Shown piece after piece: positions 1 through 11,469 of a stretch of DNA of 64,000 nt. Where the stretch lies: positions 63,200,285 through 63,264,284 of the forward strand of contig CM028377.1 in NCBI GenBank assembly GCA_013146195.2, read 5' to 3'. The stretch is from Codonopsis lanceolata (lineage: Eukaryota > Streptophyta > Magnoliopsida > Asterales > Campanulaceae). Positions within the stretch are counted from its first letter, which is position 1; every line of letters begins with the position of its first letter. The notes under the pieces were generated by a model. It did no database searches. It was not told where the DNA came from and was given only the letters and a program-made list of their open reading frames with translations. A program made the translations under genes and the position numbers.

Positions 1-1912
1 TCTTTCAACTCGGCCCTCAGCGAGTTGACTTGTTCCTCCAAGGCACTTTTTTCTGAGTTGAGCGAGCTGGAAGTCTTGACATTGTCGATCAGGCGATCAA
101 AAAGAAGTTCGGTTTTGCTGGCCATCTGGGAATTGAAAACAGGTCAAGTTAAAGGTAAAAGAGAAAAGCTTAGTTTTCTTTGAGAAGGGTAAAGTCAGTT
201 ACCTCGGTCATGCACATCCCGATTTCCCTGATCAAGACGGCACTTGGGAGTTCAGTGGTTCTTCGCCTAATTCCAGTGTGCCTGAGCCTCTTCACCATGC
301 CCAACCCGATACTAGCAGCGTGACCACCCCTTTTGTTGGTATTTATGTTCGCCAAATCAGGAACAGCTCCTATGTCGGCAATAATTTTAGTGGCGAGCTC
401 GCGACTTTCTGGCATCTCAAAATTTTCCCTTTGCCAGATAAGGAATTGTGAACTGGAGATTTCAGTAGGCTCGCTTTGATCGGTTCTTGATCGAGTTCTT
501 CTCTCAGGCGGGGAAGTTGGAAGAGGCCTTTTTGTTTGTTGTGGTTGCTGTTGTTGCTGTTGTTGCAGCTGAGGTTGAGGAGCGCTTGATTCAATTCGGA
601 GGAGAGAGCAAGACTGGGAGTTGGGGCTGTCCTCGGCTCTTCCTCGCTTGGTTTACCGGGGTTTTCGAGGAGGGTGAGCATTGTGTTTCACAAAGTCCCC
701 CTTCACGGACCCCCTTCGCATGGCTTGTAAAAAGCGGTTAGAGTCTTCCATTTGCCTCATATCTACAAAATAACTAATCTCATTAGAAGATAAAGCAGGG
801 ATTAATGATACTAAAACAAGGGAGAAATTATGCAAACCCGAGAGGGAAAAGGCGGGGGTGCAGTTTCTTCCGAGTTGAAGACATCTCAGACATTCACTTG
901 GAAAATTTTCCCCGTGACAGTTTCCCCAAAAAGGGTGGGGAATTTCTGGCTCGAGAATAGTTTGCGGCTCACAGCCTTGTACGAGCCAGCTCAAAATGGC
1001 AGCTCGGCGTACGTAGGGAGGTCGGAAGTCAGGATAGTCCAATCCAGGACCCAGTCTTGTCCTTGTTTCCCATCTTTTACTCCGAGAAGCTTCCTGAAAG
1101 CTTTGGCGAGCTGTGGCTCTCCTGTTCGGAAGGCTTGTTTATCGTACTTCGCAATGGCTAAGTTTTTGAGATATGGGGCAAAGGGCCAGCCTACGCGAGA
1201 TTCTACTAGTAAAGGTTTAGAATCCCAGGCATCGACTTTGTACGGGTTCTCTGAAAGAAGCTTGAAATAATTTGGGTTCGAGCGGCTAGAGATGCGCCCG
1301 GTTTTCTTGTCAATAGAAAAAAGAAAGAATTTTCTGAAAAGCTCCATACTTGGCTCAAAACTGAGGAGTCTACAGGCTACGATATAGGAGATTAAAAACC
1401 TAACTGTGGTCAGAGTTAGGTTACAAGGAAGGGCATTGTTTATTATAAGAAATTCGGCAAAGAAAGGATCTAAGGGCAAGCGAAGACCGACCAAGAAGAA
1501 GTCAAAATAGAAGACCATTCGGTCTCCCTGAAAATTGTGACCGGTTTCATCAATGTCTAGGTCGAAGGCCCTAACTCGGTAATTTCAGGGTTCATACCTA
1601 AGGAATAGAACCAGGTTGATACCTCTTCCTCGCTGTTTAGGTCATCCCAGGAAATAAAAGGAGTGCTGGTCGAGGCAATTTGCTTTCCTTGATCCTGGTT
1701 TGCTGGTCTGCTAGAATTTGGGGGTTTCTCGGTAACTTGCTCGATATTATGGGGGAGTATTCGGGAACGCCTTTGTCGAATGAGTGGGGTTTCTTCCCGC
1801 TCAGTTGCTTCCGAGCTGGAAGAGGCAGCAGAAGTTTCTTCATTTTCTTGAGGCGCTCCGTGGTCGTATGCTCGTCCCTCGATCTCGGAGGCGTTCTACC
1901 ATCTGAAGACAT
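1..1912 (-). pseudogene. Antisense gene of Tat-type retrotransposon A1 (Transposase_28-like plus coiled coil), left-truncated
   Basis: Copy A1 of the antisense gene, opposite in strand to its retrotransposon (+ orientation, judged from the 3' LTR at 2710). The ATG at 1910-1912 follows a TGTAG splice acceptor. The domain segment (about 1518-991) reads GLRLPLDPFF and ISYIVACRLLSFEP, typical of the plant 'putative gypsy type transposon' family (Transposase_28). It aligns with copies at 29.2-30.0 kb and 6.2-7.0 kb. Two coding introns with GT-AG ends are inferred at 763-837 and 126-202, where the other copies also have introns. The last exon begins with a predicted coiled coil and runs off the window. 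Reading frames shift near 1640 and 1550, so it is probably dead. The protein's role in the element is unknown. The family call is from pattern memory, not a search. Confidence 0.75.
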
Positions 1913-1913
1913 C

Positions 1914-2272
1914 CTACAGTAATCGAGGAATACGGGTTAAACCCTACTTGGGGCGAAAAAAGAGAATAATTTAAAACCCGTGGCAAGCTAAGGTTTATCC
2001 ATAAACCAGTGAGCGGGGCATCGGCTAAGGTTTTCCTCGATTCTGATTGGAAGTGGACTTGGTTATAAAGGGTTTATGGGCATGAAAGTTTCAAAAATGT
2101 AAAATCTAGAAAGGGTCAACCGAAAGAATAGGAGCATTATGCTTTTGAATATGAAGATTAGACCGGATGTTCGAGCCCAGACGGAGACGGTGGATTTAAA
2201 CAGAAAATAAATAAGAAATTCAAGCAAATTAAGAAAGCATTCAAAGAGAAGTAAGTGAGATGAATTTCTTAC
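1914..2272 (-). other. Leader intron of the A1 antisense gene
   Basis: On the minus strand a donor CAA/GTAAG at about 2273 and an acceptor TGTAG at 1914-1915 bracket an intron that ends one base before the ATG. Copies A2 and A3 have the acceptor at the same place relative to ATG. Splicing is inferred from sequence only. Confidence 0.5.
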
Positions 2273-2433
2273 TTGTTACTAGTTGAAATGGATCGCTAGA
2301 AATGGTGTAGACCGTGAAAGATTTGGACGCCTCTTGGAAGAATTTTGCAGTCAGAGAAGGGAAAACCTTTGAATCTGTTATATATCAAGAAAATTGTGAG
2401 TCTGGAAAAGTTGGGAATGAAGGAAAGGTTCGG

Positions 2434-2441
2434 TTTTTATA
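2434..2441 (-). promoter_or_regulatory. TATA box of the A1 antisense gene
   Basis: The minus strand reads TATAAAAA here, about 520 bases before the antisense ATG. A2 (30967-30974) and A3 (5193-5200) have TATAAAAG at the equivalent position. This supports an internal promoter separate from the LTR. Confidence 0.6.
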
Positions 2442-2659
2442 CTAGTGGATAACCGTCACTTAGGATTTCATCATCATTGCGACTCGGGGATCGAGGCTGC
2501 ATTAAATGCGTTTGCAAATGTACTGGTGGCGGCCGACGGCTCGTATTTCCAGAAAGCTTGTTTAGCTGTCTTCCACATTCAGGATTCAATCTGGAATGAA
2601 GCATTACAATTATTGGGGCCCATGATTTGGAAAAAGATGTGAACGGGAAAGTTCTTCTC

Positions 2660-2709
2660 CTCCTCGTCACGAGCATGAATGCTCGGTGTAACAAGGAGTA
2701 GGGGGCTAC
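2660..2709 (+). promoter_or_regulatory. Hairpin plus polypurine tract before the A1 3' LTR
   Basis: Outer arms CTCCT (2660-2664) and AGGAG (2694-2698) enclose inner arms CGAGCAT and ATGCTCG. A purine-rich tract AGTAGGGGG follows, and the LTR starts at TGAACTGCC. The same layout precedes the LTRs at 4825 (reverse), 31257 and 43171. The tract should prime plus-strand DNA synthesis; the role of the hairpin is unknown. Confidence 0.65.
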
Positions 2710-3358
2710 TGAACTGCCCGGCCTAATAGGCCCAAGTCATGAGTCACGTGCCACGCATGTGAGATTTATCCGAGTAAACGAGCAAAGCTTTTATGCGAGC
2801 ATTCGAGAAAAGCCTTCCTTCGAGCAAGTGAGCAAAGCATTGGTTTTTTAGGCGAACTGTCTGCGAGCTGGGGGCTTAACCAACGAGTGAAATTTACCAT
2901 GCTCGCTGGTCCCAGAGGTTATCAGTTGAGGACGGTTATGTCCGGGAAACTAACCATTTAAGACGTTATCATTAATGGGCCAATTATTGTGCCCGCCATT
3001 GAAGGCCACGATCATTCATGGTTGGTTAATGATAATCATGGGTAGTTAATGACAATCATGAGCAGTTATTAACAGTTACTGGCAGTTATGCCTTCCGACA
3101 GATATATAAACCTGGGAAAATGAAGAAAGGAGGTACGCGCAATCTAATTCTCTAGCTAAAACTCTACCAAATTGCTTTCTCATTATTGAATCATGTGCTG
3201 ATTCTTACGCCGGAGGGCCTTTGCAGGGAGTGCCCCTACCTAGTTTACATTTGTTCATTCTTATTGCAGAGTTGGGGCTTTGAGGATTAAAGGACACGTT
3301 GAAAGCCAGGTGTTCAGATTGGGTTTATACAGTGCATCCCGATTTCTTGGACGCATCA
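2710..3358 (+). mobile_element. 3' LTR of Tat-type element A1
   Basis: This 649-bp LTR begins TGAACTGCCC and ends GGACGCATCA (TG...CA). It aligns with the LTR at 31257-31901, sharing a CGCCGGAGGGC-like block, a GCAGGGAGTGCCCCT block and a GTTGAAAGCCAGGT block near the end. TATATAAA at 3103-3110 is the probable LTR promoter. The 5' LTR lies outside the window, so the target duplication cannot be checked; the right flank is TCAAT. Confidence 0.85.
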
Positions 3359-3836
3359 TCAATAAACAGATAATAATATTAAATATTTGGACAACACAAT
3401 CTCATATTTAAATTTAACAATGACGGACAAGTTGAAAATAAAAATGACATACAACTTAAATTACTAATTTTTAAATATTATTAATTATATAAATAATATT
3501 ATAAAAAATAATTATTAAATATAATAAATTATTAATTGTGTAATCTTAATAATACAATTTCAAATGTTAGTAGAAAATCAAAATAGAATATGCTAAGAAA
3601 TATTCTTTTTGGCGTAAGATTTAGTGTGAAAGGTTGAAGTTGGAATAGTGGATAGTGCTGAAACTACTCAAAATTGGTACTAACACATTTTTTATTTCAT
3701 TGAATCTTAATTTTGCACGTGTTTTTGTAAAATGAAAGTAAATAAAATAAAATAACAACACATATAAGACTAAAATTCAATGCGGCACAAAGTGTGACAA
3801 GGGTGAGATAGAGAATTAAAATCCGGAAAATACTAA
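3359..3836. other. AT-rich spacer between A1 and a MITE
   Basis: No gene is seen. The stretch is very AT-rich with short TAATATTA-type repeats and no open frame that resembles a known family. Confidence 0.5.
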
Positions 3837-3954
3837 GTTTACCACCAGGATTATCACTACGGTGACAACTTTGTCTTGAAGGCAAAGTGCATGTGAGGTG
3901 CATGTGCATTTTCAAGGCATAGTTGTCATCAAAATGATAATCATGATAGTAAAC
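3837..3954. mobile_element. Small MITE with 4-bp flanking repeat CTAA
   Basis: Imperfect terminal inverted repeats start GTTTACCACCAGGATTATCA on the left and match the reverse complement of the right end (GTTTACTATCATGATTATCA). CTAA flanks both sides (3833-3836 and 3955-3958). The inner right arm, TTTTCAAGGCATAGTTGT, closely resembles the MITE at 38498-38625, so the two appear to be one family. Superfamily unknown. Confidence 0.6.
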
Positions 3955-4126
3955 CTAACAAAGTTGTTAAAATCCAGTATACTCTTAGCAAAACTTCTAT
4001 CTACAAAGCTCTTCTCTTTGGTCGAGCCGACCATTTAATGGAGGAAGATGGTATATTCATAACACTTGCATGTCTCTATCTAAAATCAATGTTTACTTTT
4101 TCAATATTGTTTTTGTAATAATTAAC

Positions 4127-4825
4127 TGATGCAGCAAAATCCTCAGCTTGGGCCGTCTGTACTTTGGGTAGGATATCTGGGCTTGAATCTGTTTCCTTGA
4201 ACCTGGCTGAGAATAGAGAAAACCTGAGTGGAAGTGCAAGGCAGGGCCTCGCGAAACCCCTCCGACGTGAGAGTAAGTATCGAGTGCAAGATAGAATACC
4301 AAAGCTCAAGGAAGAGGGTGAGTGTAAGTATGCGAGTACCTTGTTATAGCTTGTGGAGGAGTATTTATAGGCCCCTTTGTGGTTGAATCCAGCCAGGATT
4401 CGGTTTCCTTAGTTATCTTGTTCAACAAGGAGAAAATCCCTAGATTTTAGGCGTGATACGCGGTTGGCCGCGAGATATTAGGAACAGATAAGGCAAGTGT
4501 CCTGCTCACATATGGTAACCTTTGACTGTATCTTGGCAGACAAGCCTCTGGTGTTTTCTGCTCGATATTGGTCTGAACGGGCAGGGCCCTGTCCGCCTAT
4601 GTGATAGATGGTGGATTAAAGCGACATAGGTCCCGTGCATGGCCCCTGGTCGGACAGGTAAGGCCTATGCCCGGCCAGGTTTGGACGGGAGTTGTTATGC
4701 TCGCTGCTCGATACTGCCATCACTTTGCTCGCTAGGCCTGTGGGCCTCATAAGGTTTGTGCTCATGACCGGCACGTGAGGATAGCTCGTGCTCTGCTCGT
4801 GACCGGGTTTGGGCCGGGTATATCA
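4127..4825 (-). mobile_element. 3' LTR of Tat-type element A3, reverse orientation
   Basis: Read on the minus strand this LTR (699 bp) starts TGATATACCCGGCCC and ends TTGCTGCATCA. Start, end and general layout match the A1/A2 LTRs, but the sequence is more diverged, suggesting a subfamily. TATAAATA on the minus strand at 4362-4369 is the likely LTR promoter. Purine tract and hairpin lie to its right, so the element body extends rightwards. Confidence 0.75.
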
Positions 4826-4870
4826 GTGGCCCCTAGCTTTCTGCTGGGCGAGTATTCATGCTCGAAGCAG
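4826..4870 (-). promoter_or_regulatory. Hairpin plus polypurine tract before the A3 LTR
   Basis: On the minus strand arms CTGCT and AGCAG (4866-4870 and 4841-4845) enclose CGAGCAT and ATACTCG. The purine tract AGAAAGCTAGGGGCC abuts the LTR. Compared with A1/A2 the outer stem changes from CTCCT/AGGAG to CTGCT/AGCAG, a change on both arms that keeps pairing. Confidence 0.6.
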
Positions 4871-5192
4871 GGAGCGTACAGGATGTTTCGGCGTTGCTCG
4901 GAGTTCGGGCACAAGCACTTGTGAAAATTTTGGAGAATACTAATCGGGTTGAACATAGTGGACTGTTCTAGAACTTCCCTTTGGCAAACAAATGGAGCGT
5001 GTCAGAAAAGCCTCTCGCTGAGAGTATCCCCAGGTGAGATGGAGACGGAGTGCGTGAGCCACTAGAGAGTAGTGTGAAGCGACAGCGGCACAGATCTCGG
5101 GGCGACGCATTGAATGCGCACGTGGGTTGGTGACGATGCGCAATCCTTTCGTCTTCCAGTCCGGCGCCCCCAAAAATTCTGAGGATTATGCC

Positions 5193-5200
5193 TATAAAAG
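5193..5200 (+). promoter_or_regulatory. TATA box of the A3 antisense gene
   Basis: TATAAAAG lies 460 bases before the ATG at 5662. A leader follows with donor ACA/GTAAGC at 5383 and acceptor TGTAG at 5660-5661 directly before ATG. The arrangement repeats in A1 and A2. Confidence 0.6.
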
Positions 5201-5382
5201 CCTCAAGCCTCTCTCATTTGAACTTTTACGGTTCTTGAAATTTCTAGAGAGAGAGAAGAGAGAGAAGCTCCATAAATCTGTTGCCGCCGACTCCTTACAG
5301 CGTTCCGATCACCGGTGCCATCCCATTGCCTTCCTGTTCAAGATGCATTTTCCAGAAGGAGATTCTTTCCAGCACCTTAACA

Positions 5383-5661
5383 GTAAGCTTTCTCACTCTC
5401 AATTCCCGTTTTGTGTTTGTATGTTTTTCCGTTTTTTGCATTTCTGAGCAATTTCCTTTCTCGTATGTATCTCCTGGGCACACCCACTAGGATTTAGGCA
5501 AAGATCATAGGTTGAGATCGAGGAGAACTTCCTATTGTATCCTGCCTGCCGGGCGAGCAAGGCTCTTGGATTTACCTAGACTTAGGCCTTTTTCCACCCT
5601 TGGAGATTGCTTTATTTTATGGGCAGGAACTAACCATTTCTTTTCCTCGATCTCTGTGTAG
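5383..5661 (+). other. Leader intron of the A3 antisense gene
   Basis: Donor GTAAGC and acceptor CTGTGTAG enclose a T-rich, 279-base intron in the 5' leader; its end touches the ATG. Inferred from consensus splice sites and from conservation of the layout in A1 and A2. Confidence 0.5.
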
Positions 5662-8442
5662 ATGTCTGACGGAGAGTTTTCGGAGAATGACCGAGAGGCG
5701 TTCAGCTACGGCGGGCAAAACGATCCGCTGAGCAGCGAGAAGTCCCCCTCCCTTGACGTCGTGTTCGAAGAGGGAGATGAGTTTGTGGCCGGTGAGGTCG
5801 TAGCCCCACGAGTCCGCGTGCTCGTGATTTCTCTATCTGATTACTCCAGCGGTCACAGCTTGTCCGAAGGAGAAGTAGAGTAGGGCCGTTCGGCTACCGG
5901 CGGGCAAAGCCATGCACAGTTGCCCGAGCGTGAGGAACCGACTGAAGGAGGGAGAGATAGTAATGATGTGTTGCCCGACGCTGATGATATTCTGGCTGTT
6001 AACGAAGTCTGCAATTTGGCAGAAGAGGATTTTGATAATGTCCCGATTGCCCGAAGGAGACGGCGGGCTGCCTATACAGGAAACGAGGCTTTCACTTCTG
6101 CCCCCACCCATGCCTGGATGTCAGATGCCGACGAAACGATGTACGCAGCTCACTAGGGATCATTGGATACTCCGGCTAAGCTAACCGCCTGGTTCACCTC
6201 GATGGGAATAGAAGCTCAAGATTATCGAGTAGAGAAGGCGGTGCTGGTCGATGGTGAATTCCCCCGCGAGCAGAATGGTAAACTGTTGTTCTTTGCGGAC
6301 TTCTTCCGAGTGGGGCTCCGCTTGCCCCTGGACCCTTTTTTCCTCCATTTTCTGAAAGCGTTCTGCCCGATGCCGGGTGATTTGATGTTGAATACCGTCC
6401 GGGCCCTGATGGCGTACATTGTTGCGTGCCAGTTGCTGCGAATAGAGCCTACGCTCAAGATATTTCGGCGCATGTTCATTCTGAGCATCGACGTTTATGG
6501 TTGGGTCAACGCACGGTCTAATTCTAGTTTCCTCAGAATTCTGTCTGACGTCCCGGGAAAGGTCGAGGCTTGGGACCGAAGAGGCCTTTTGATCGAGTCG
6601 AGGTCAGGTTGGCCAATAATGCCAATGAGCCAATCGAGCATCCATGTTCCTAAGCTTCCTCGTGGTAGCTTCACAACCGGAGACTCTGGTCGCCTGGCCA
6701 CTATCCGGGAGGCCCTTGGGTGTGTGATGGACGGGGAGAGGCGGATCAGCCAAGAGAGTCTATTCGACTGGATGGAGTTGTGTTGTAACCCTAGGAATCT
6801 TTGCTTGGTCGGGGTGCTCCGGGCAGCCGTTCCCGGGGTTGAGCCTTTGTGCACATTTGACGGTGAGGAGGCCCATGTGTACTGGGGTGACTACCACGGG
6901 CAGAATTTCCGCCAAGATTGCCAAGAATGCCGTAGGCTCAGGCATGACTGCACGCCTGCTTATACCCTTGCTCCTGGTCAATTAAACTTTTGCTCACTTT
7001 CCTATTTTTCTTTAACTGTTTGTTCGGATAACTGCTTTATCTATGAATATCGTACTGATTTTCTTCCTTCTCTTTGCAGCGATGATGACCTTGAGACAGC
7101 TCCAGAAGCTCGAGGCTGAAGAGAGCCGAAGGGTGGTTGCTCTGGCGAGCAAACCGCCACAGAATGTTCCCATAGTCCCTTTTGGTCCAGCGGCCAAGAA
7201 AGCTCCGGCGGCGAAGAAGCCAGTCGAGATACTTCCTCCTCCTCCTCCCCCTCAGGTCGCTGATGTCCCTGAAACCACTGTTGCTGAGGCCGCTGCTAAG
7301 GCTGATAAGGCAGCGGGCAAAAGGAAGAAACACCCTTCGCCCATTGCTGACCGGTCAACTCGTCCTTGGGGCACGGGTTCTGAGCACGCTGCCCGTGACT
7401 CAGTTAAGCCGTGGCTGGTTCCCGGCTTTGAGATGCCAACGACCGTTGCTGCTGCCCGAGGGATAGTGAGCGGCTGCTTCAGAAGGACGTCACCAATGAT
7501 CGGGATACCGCCGGGCATGTCCTGCTCGGACATATTGAGCTCAACTTGAGCGAGGTATACTTGTTGTTTTATTTTTTTTTCTTTTTTGACAGCTTTTGCT
7601 TATTTATCTGCGCTGACCCCGATTTATGCTTTCACTGCTTTTCAGATTGCCTCCTCCTGTACGAACATCTATAACCGTTTTACTGAGGAGAGGGATACTC
7701 GGAAGAAAGTTGAGTCTGAGAGGGATGAGCTGGCGGGCCTAGTGAAAAGTAATAATGAGCAAGTGGCCGCCCTTGATAAATCACTGAAGGCGAGCTCGAC
7801 CACAGTCAAGCAGCTTGAGGCCGACAAGAAGTCCCTGGCCGAGGAGAAGACTGCCCTCGTGGACCAGCAGAAGAAATCCCAGGCCGCCGAAAAGCCCTGG
7901 TTGAGCAGCGGACCCAGCTTCAGTCTGAGCTGAAGGCTTTGAAGGCCCGGGCGGTGAAGGACGCGGCGGTCATAGCCTCCTTTTCTGATCAGTTGGTGGC
8001 GGCCAAAGAACAAGCCGTAAAATTTTTTCAAGCTTCCCAGGCCTACGCCTCCCAAGTGTGTAAGGCAATACTCCCATACTATACAGTGGGTACCAATGAC
8101 ATTCTGCGCCTACTCGCTGGTACTGGGGCTGTTGACATGCCAACCATGGCTAATTGGGCGCTGCTTGACCCCTACTGATCGGAGGCCCGTAAACTGCACC
8201 ACTTGGTGCCTTACACACAGGGCGAGTTGGAGGCCTTGGCTAAGGATGATGCTGACGACGGCTTGGAGGCGTGGGATCCCCCCACTCCGCTGGCGGTCAA
8301 TGTGTGCAGCTTGATCAAAGCTAAGCGGGAAATGAAGGAGGGGCGAGTCACAGAGGTAGCTGCCCAGCTTCAAGTGGAGTTACAGGCCCCTGTTACCGAG
8401 GATGCTGCTGGTACAACTCAAACAATCCCCGACGTAGTCTAG
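5662..8442 (+). pseudogene. Antisense gene of retrotransposon A3 (Transposase_28-like plus coiled coil)
   Basis: This is the most complete copy. Exon 1 (5662-6976) keeps one frame but has two TAG stops, at about 5881 and 6154. It encodes an acidic N-terminus and then the Transposase_28-like domain (GLRLPLDPFF, LMAYIVACQLLRIEPTL, WPIMP) ending at CTPAYTLAP. Intron 6977-7079 leads to exon 2, with MMTLRQLQKLEAEESRRV and a Pro-rich, Ala/Lys-rich stretch. Intron 7555-7645 leads to exon 3, a long coiled coil (7650-8030) and a conserved tail with VPYTQGELEALA. A frameshift near 7900 and a stop at about 8176 break exon 3. The gene is antisense to its element. It resembles the additional antisense ORFs reported for Tat retrotransposons; function unknown. 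The frames are too decayed for product. Confidence 0.75.
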
Positions 8443-8884
8443 GTGTTCTGTATTTTGCTTGGCCGATGGGCCTTTGTATCTGTACTTGCAACCTTGGATC
8501 ATACACTCTGTTTCTGATGAATGATGACTTGTAATTTGCCTTTTTACTTTAGGGTTTTGCTCGGTAGTCGCTTCTTTACTTGTGTTTTCCTGCACTTTAT
8601 TAGTACCAACACATTTGTATGCGGGGTAACCCCCAAAAATATATCGAGCAAGAGTAACCAATGAACTTCCGAGCAATAATAAAGTTGAGCACATCATTAT
8701 ATCTTTTAAGGTCAATGTCTTACGGGTAGGAATTCGGTCTGTGTGCCCGATGTCAGCTGGTGCTCTTCCCCGGGCATACAGATCGTAGTTTTCCGTTCTG
8801 AGTGCTTGGTATAGGCCAAGGCTTTTGATTGGGCTGGGCCCCTATCGCCTTGGGCGAGCTTCAGAGGATTGCCTAGCGGGCATG
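8443..8884. other. A3 internal remainder between the antisense gene and the B1 insertion
   Basis: No gene is visible. It should be the convergent 3' region between the antisense gene and the (missing) pol of A3. At 8885 a family-B LTR starts, so the rest of A3 is displaced to the right, probably into or beyond the assembly gap. Confidence 0.5.
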
Positions 8885-10685
8885 TGTGAGGTTCCTGGGG
8901 TGCGACCCGCGCGCCCTTAGATAGGGGTGCGCGTACGTGCGGATGCGGGACACCACTGCTCTCGTTCCACCCTCCCTTGTTTAGGGGAAGACGAAATCCA
9001 AAGTGCGAGAGGAGTGCTGTCTATGTTAGCACGTTGGAATGTGCCTCGGTTGCCTTGAGTGGATTTTGTATCCAAAATGGGAACTAAAGGTTTCCTCATG
9101 TCAGGTTATCCCTTATTTCGGGGATAACAGGATATGGGAATGCATTACCTTTCCATTCTCATTCTCCCTTTTATCTTTCAGGGAAAATAGAAGTGCAAGA
9201 AAAGATATTGCGACGCCCCCACTTATGAATTTATTAAAATAGCCTTATGGCCCAATCAGATCGCTATGGGAGCTATGAGTTTCCCGCATCAAGTTATCCC
9301 TTGTTTAGAGGATACCAGGATATGGGAATACATCACCCCTCCATTCCCGTATCTCCCTTTTTTAGGGAAGAACAGGAAAGTGCAAAGAGGGAATGTTGCG
9401 AGGCCCCACTGGATCTGAAAGTTTTAGAGTCGCCACCTTTATTTTAAGGCAAAAATAAAGGAAAACCAGAAAAGAAAACCAGAGATTTTAGAAAGCGGGT
9501 TCGGGGGCTAAGTTACGAGTTGGGAAGGTGCTAGGCACCCAACTCGCCCTTTCGGTCTCAAAGCGTTTTTGGCTGAAGTATGCTCATTGTTATATTAATC
9601 TAGCAAATAAATAAGGTCTTATTTTGACAAGGGAAAATTAAACAGATACATTCGTGGCTACATTATTTACGGACTCGCAGCCGCCTCCTTCCAATAATTA
9701 CAAACACATTTAAGAATATTTGGCTATCATAACGGCTCTTTTACATAATATTTCCTAATCTAATCCGGGCAGCACAACGGCTTATATTGGCTACATTGCG
9801 CCGGATTTAAATAACAATTTTTGAAAATAAATAAGAAAAGACAGAAAATGTAAAATAATAAAAAATAACGCTCTTAAAGGTTTTACCTTTTAGAGCGGTG
9901 GTGTGCTCGCTCTGTCCTCCTCGGGAGAGGGAGTCTTTTTGTTGTTGTTGTTGTTATGTGTGTGTTGTTGTGTTGATTTTTGAAGTGTGGGCTTATCAAC
10001 TCGGGCAGAGTGACAGCTTTATTTGGGTAGGTTTTGGCCTTTTTGGTTGGGCGGAACCTAGACTTATTTTATTGACTTTTCAGCTCGTTACTTGGGCAGA
10101 GTAACGGCTTACTTTGGGATTTTTGGACTGGGGTTTTGAGGTGGATACCTAACAACTAGGCTAGGGATCACTTATAACCTATGGGTTTTTGATTTGGCAG
10201 AGTTTGGACGGGGTTTGGAGATTATAGGGGCTTCCACTCACCTATCTCGCACCTCTCGTACTAACTGTATCGAAAGATCGCAGAAGCAGAGCTTCGCTGC
10301 GATTAAAATTTCGCGTAAACTGAACAAGTGAAATGCGAGGCCGGGGGTCTCTATTTATAGTTGAAGCTGAGGACGCGGTGGGAATTTCTGCGTTTGTTCT
10401 CCGTGCATCAGCCGCTTGTACGTTGCGCTTTGGGAGTTGTACCCATTTGATCGTAAGAGAGCATGGAAGAAAGGCTTGGTGCGGCACCAAGCACTTCATT
10501 GGCGGCACCAAGCTGCCTTTGAAGTTTGGAATTTTGCCACTTTCCCCCCTGCAGTTCACTGTTTCGCGCATCCTGCTTTTTCTTTCGCATTTTTGACTCC
10601 CCGCAACTTGACATTTGTTAAGTTTTAACAGCTTCTTGATATTTTATGTCGGTCACATATCGAGTACGAAATTGGGGTGTCTACT
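8885..10685 (-). mobile_element. LTR of Tat-type element B1, reverse orientation
   Basis: Aligns in reverse with the solo LTR at 26649-28466. Both begin GTAGACACCCCAATTTCG (here the first base is A instead of T) and share all sub-repeats. The left edge TGTGAGG follows the possible target copy GCATG (8880-8884). TATAAATA on the minus strand at 10352-10359 is the likely promoter. The right neighbour reads GAGGGGCTC on the minus strand, a polypurine tract, so this is a 3' LTR with the body to the right. Confidence 0.8.
9055..9425. repeat. Tandem 180-190-bp repeat inside the B1 LTR
   Basis: Two diverged copies contain the signature ATCCC-TT-GGGGATA...GGATATGGGAAT and a palindrome of type CCCTTTTTTAGGG. 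The B2 LTR has the same pair of copies (27955-28265, period 186), so the duplication predates both insertions. Confidence 0.6.
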
Positions 10686-11082
10686 GAGCCCCTCAACGAT
10701 GGAGTCTACTAACCTTACGGCTTATCGAGTAGACGAACATCGTTGATAAACAAGAGACTCTCCAATTTCGCTCAATTAAGAACGGAGAATGCAATTGGTA
10801 GCGCTTATAATGCATGAACATGCTATCCAAACTCTATAACCTAGACATTTTTAGTCGGTTATAAAAAGTTATCGCAGTTTTTAAGCGAGATATGAATTTT
10901 ATGTGCTCGATGGTCGAACCTACAAATGTGGGTGCCTACGTATTCCCTATTAAAGGAAATCGGACTGCGTAGTTCAAAGGGCCAAAACCCTAAACTACAA
11001 TGGAAAAATATTTTTGTGTTTTCGAAAAAGCCGTATTCTTCCGGTCCGAAACCGTTGTCAAATACGGTATGAAGATTTGAAT

Positions 11083-11439
11083 GGTTTTCTGTCACCACCT
11101 TTCAACCGGTAAATACCTTGTAGTTGAAACGTGTTAAGAATAATTTTCTAATTATGTCTGGGCCTTGATCGCTGTCTTGTTTCCACACATAACCCGAAAA
11201 CTTTCAAATATCCAGAAAATTGTGCTTGACTAAAGATCCATCGCCTAGCACTGCGAATTGCTTTTCTGTTACCACAATTTCAACCGGTCAATACATTGTA
11301 GTTGAAATGTGTTAAGAAGAATTTTCTAAGTATGTCTGGGCCTTGATCGCTGTCTTGTTTCCAGACATAACCCGAAAATTTTTAGATATCCAGAAAATTG
11401 TGCTCGACTAAAGATCCATCGCCTAGCACGGCGAATTGA
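11083..11439. repeat. Tandem duplication of about 178 bp near the 3' end of B1
   Basis: Two near-identical copies (about 11083-11261 and 11262-11439) share TATGTCTGGGCCTTGATCGC, TAACCCGAAAA and AAGATCCATCGCCTAGCAC. They lie in the B1 interior close to the polypurine tract. No coding function seen. Confidence 0.75.
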
Positions 11440-11469
11440 TCATTCTTCAAGTATTTTCGAAAATTGTGA

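Noticed and set aside
4127..4825. Reading the LTRs at 2710-3358 and 4127-4825 as the two LTRs of one element
   Set aside because: They are in opposite orientation, differ in length and sequence, and each has its own polypurine tract and antisense gene on its own side.
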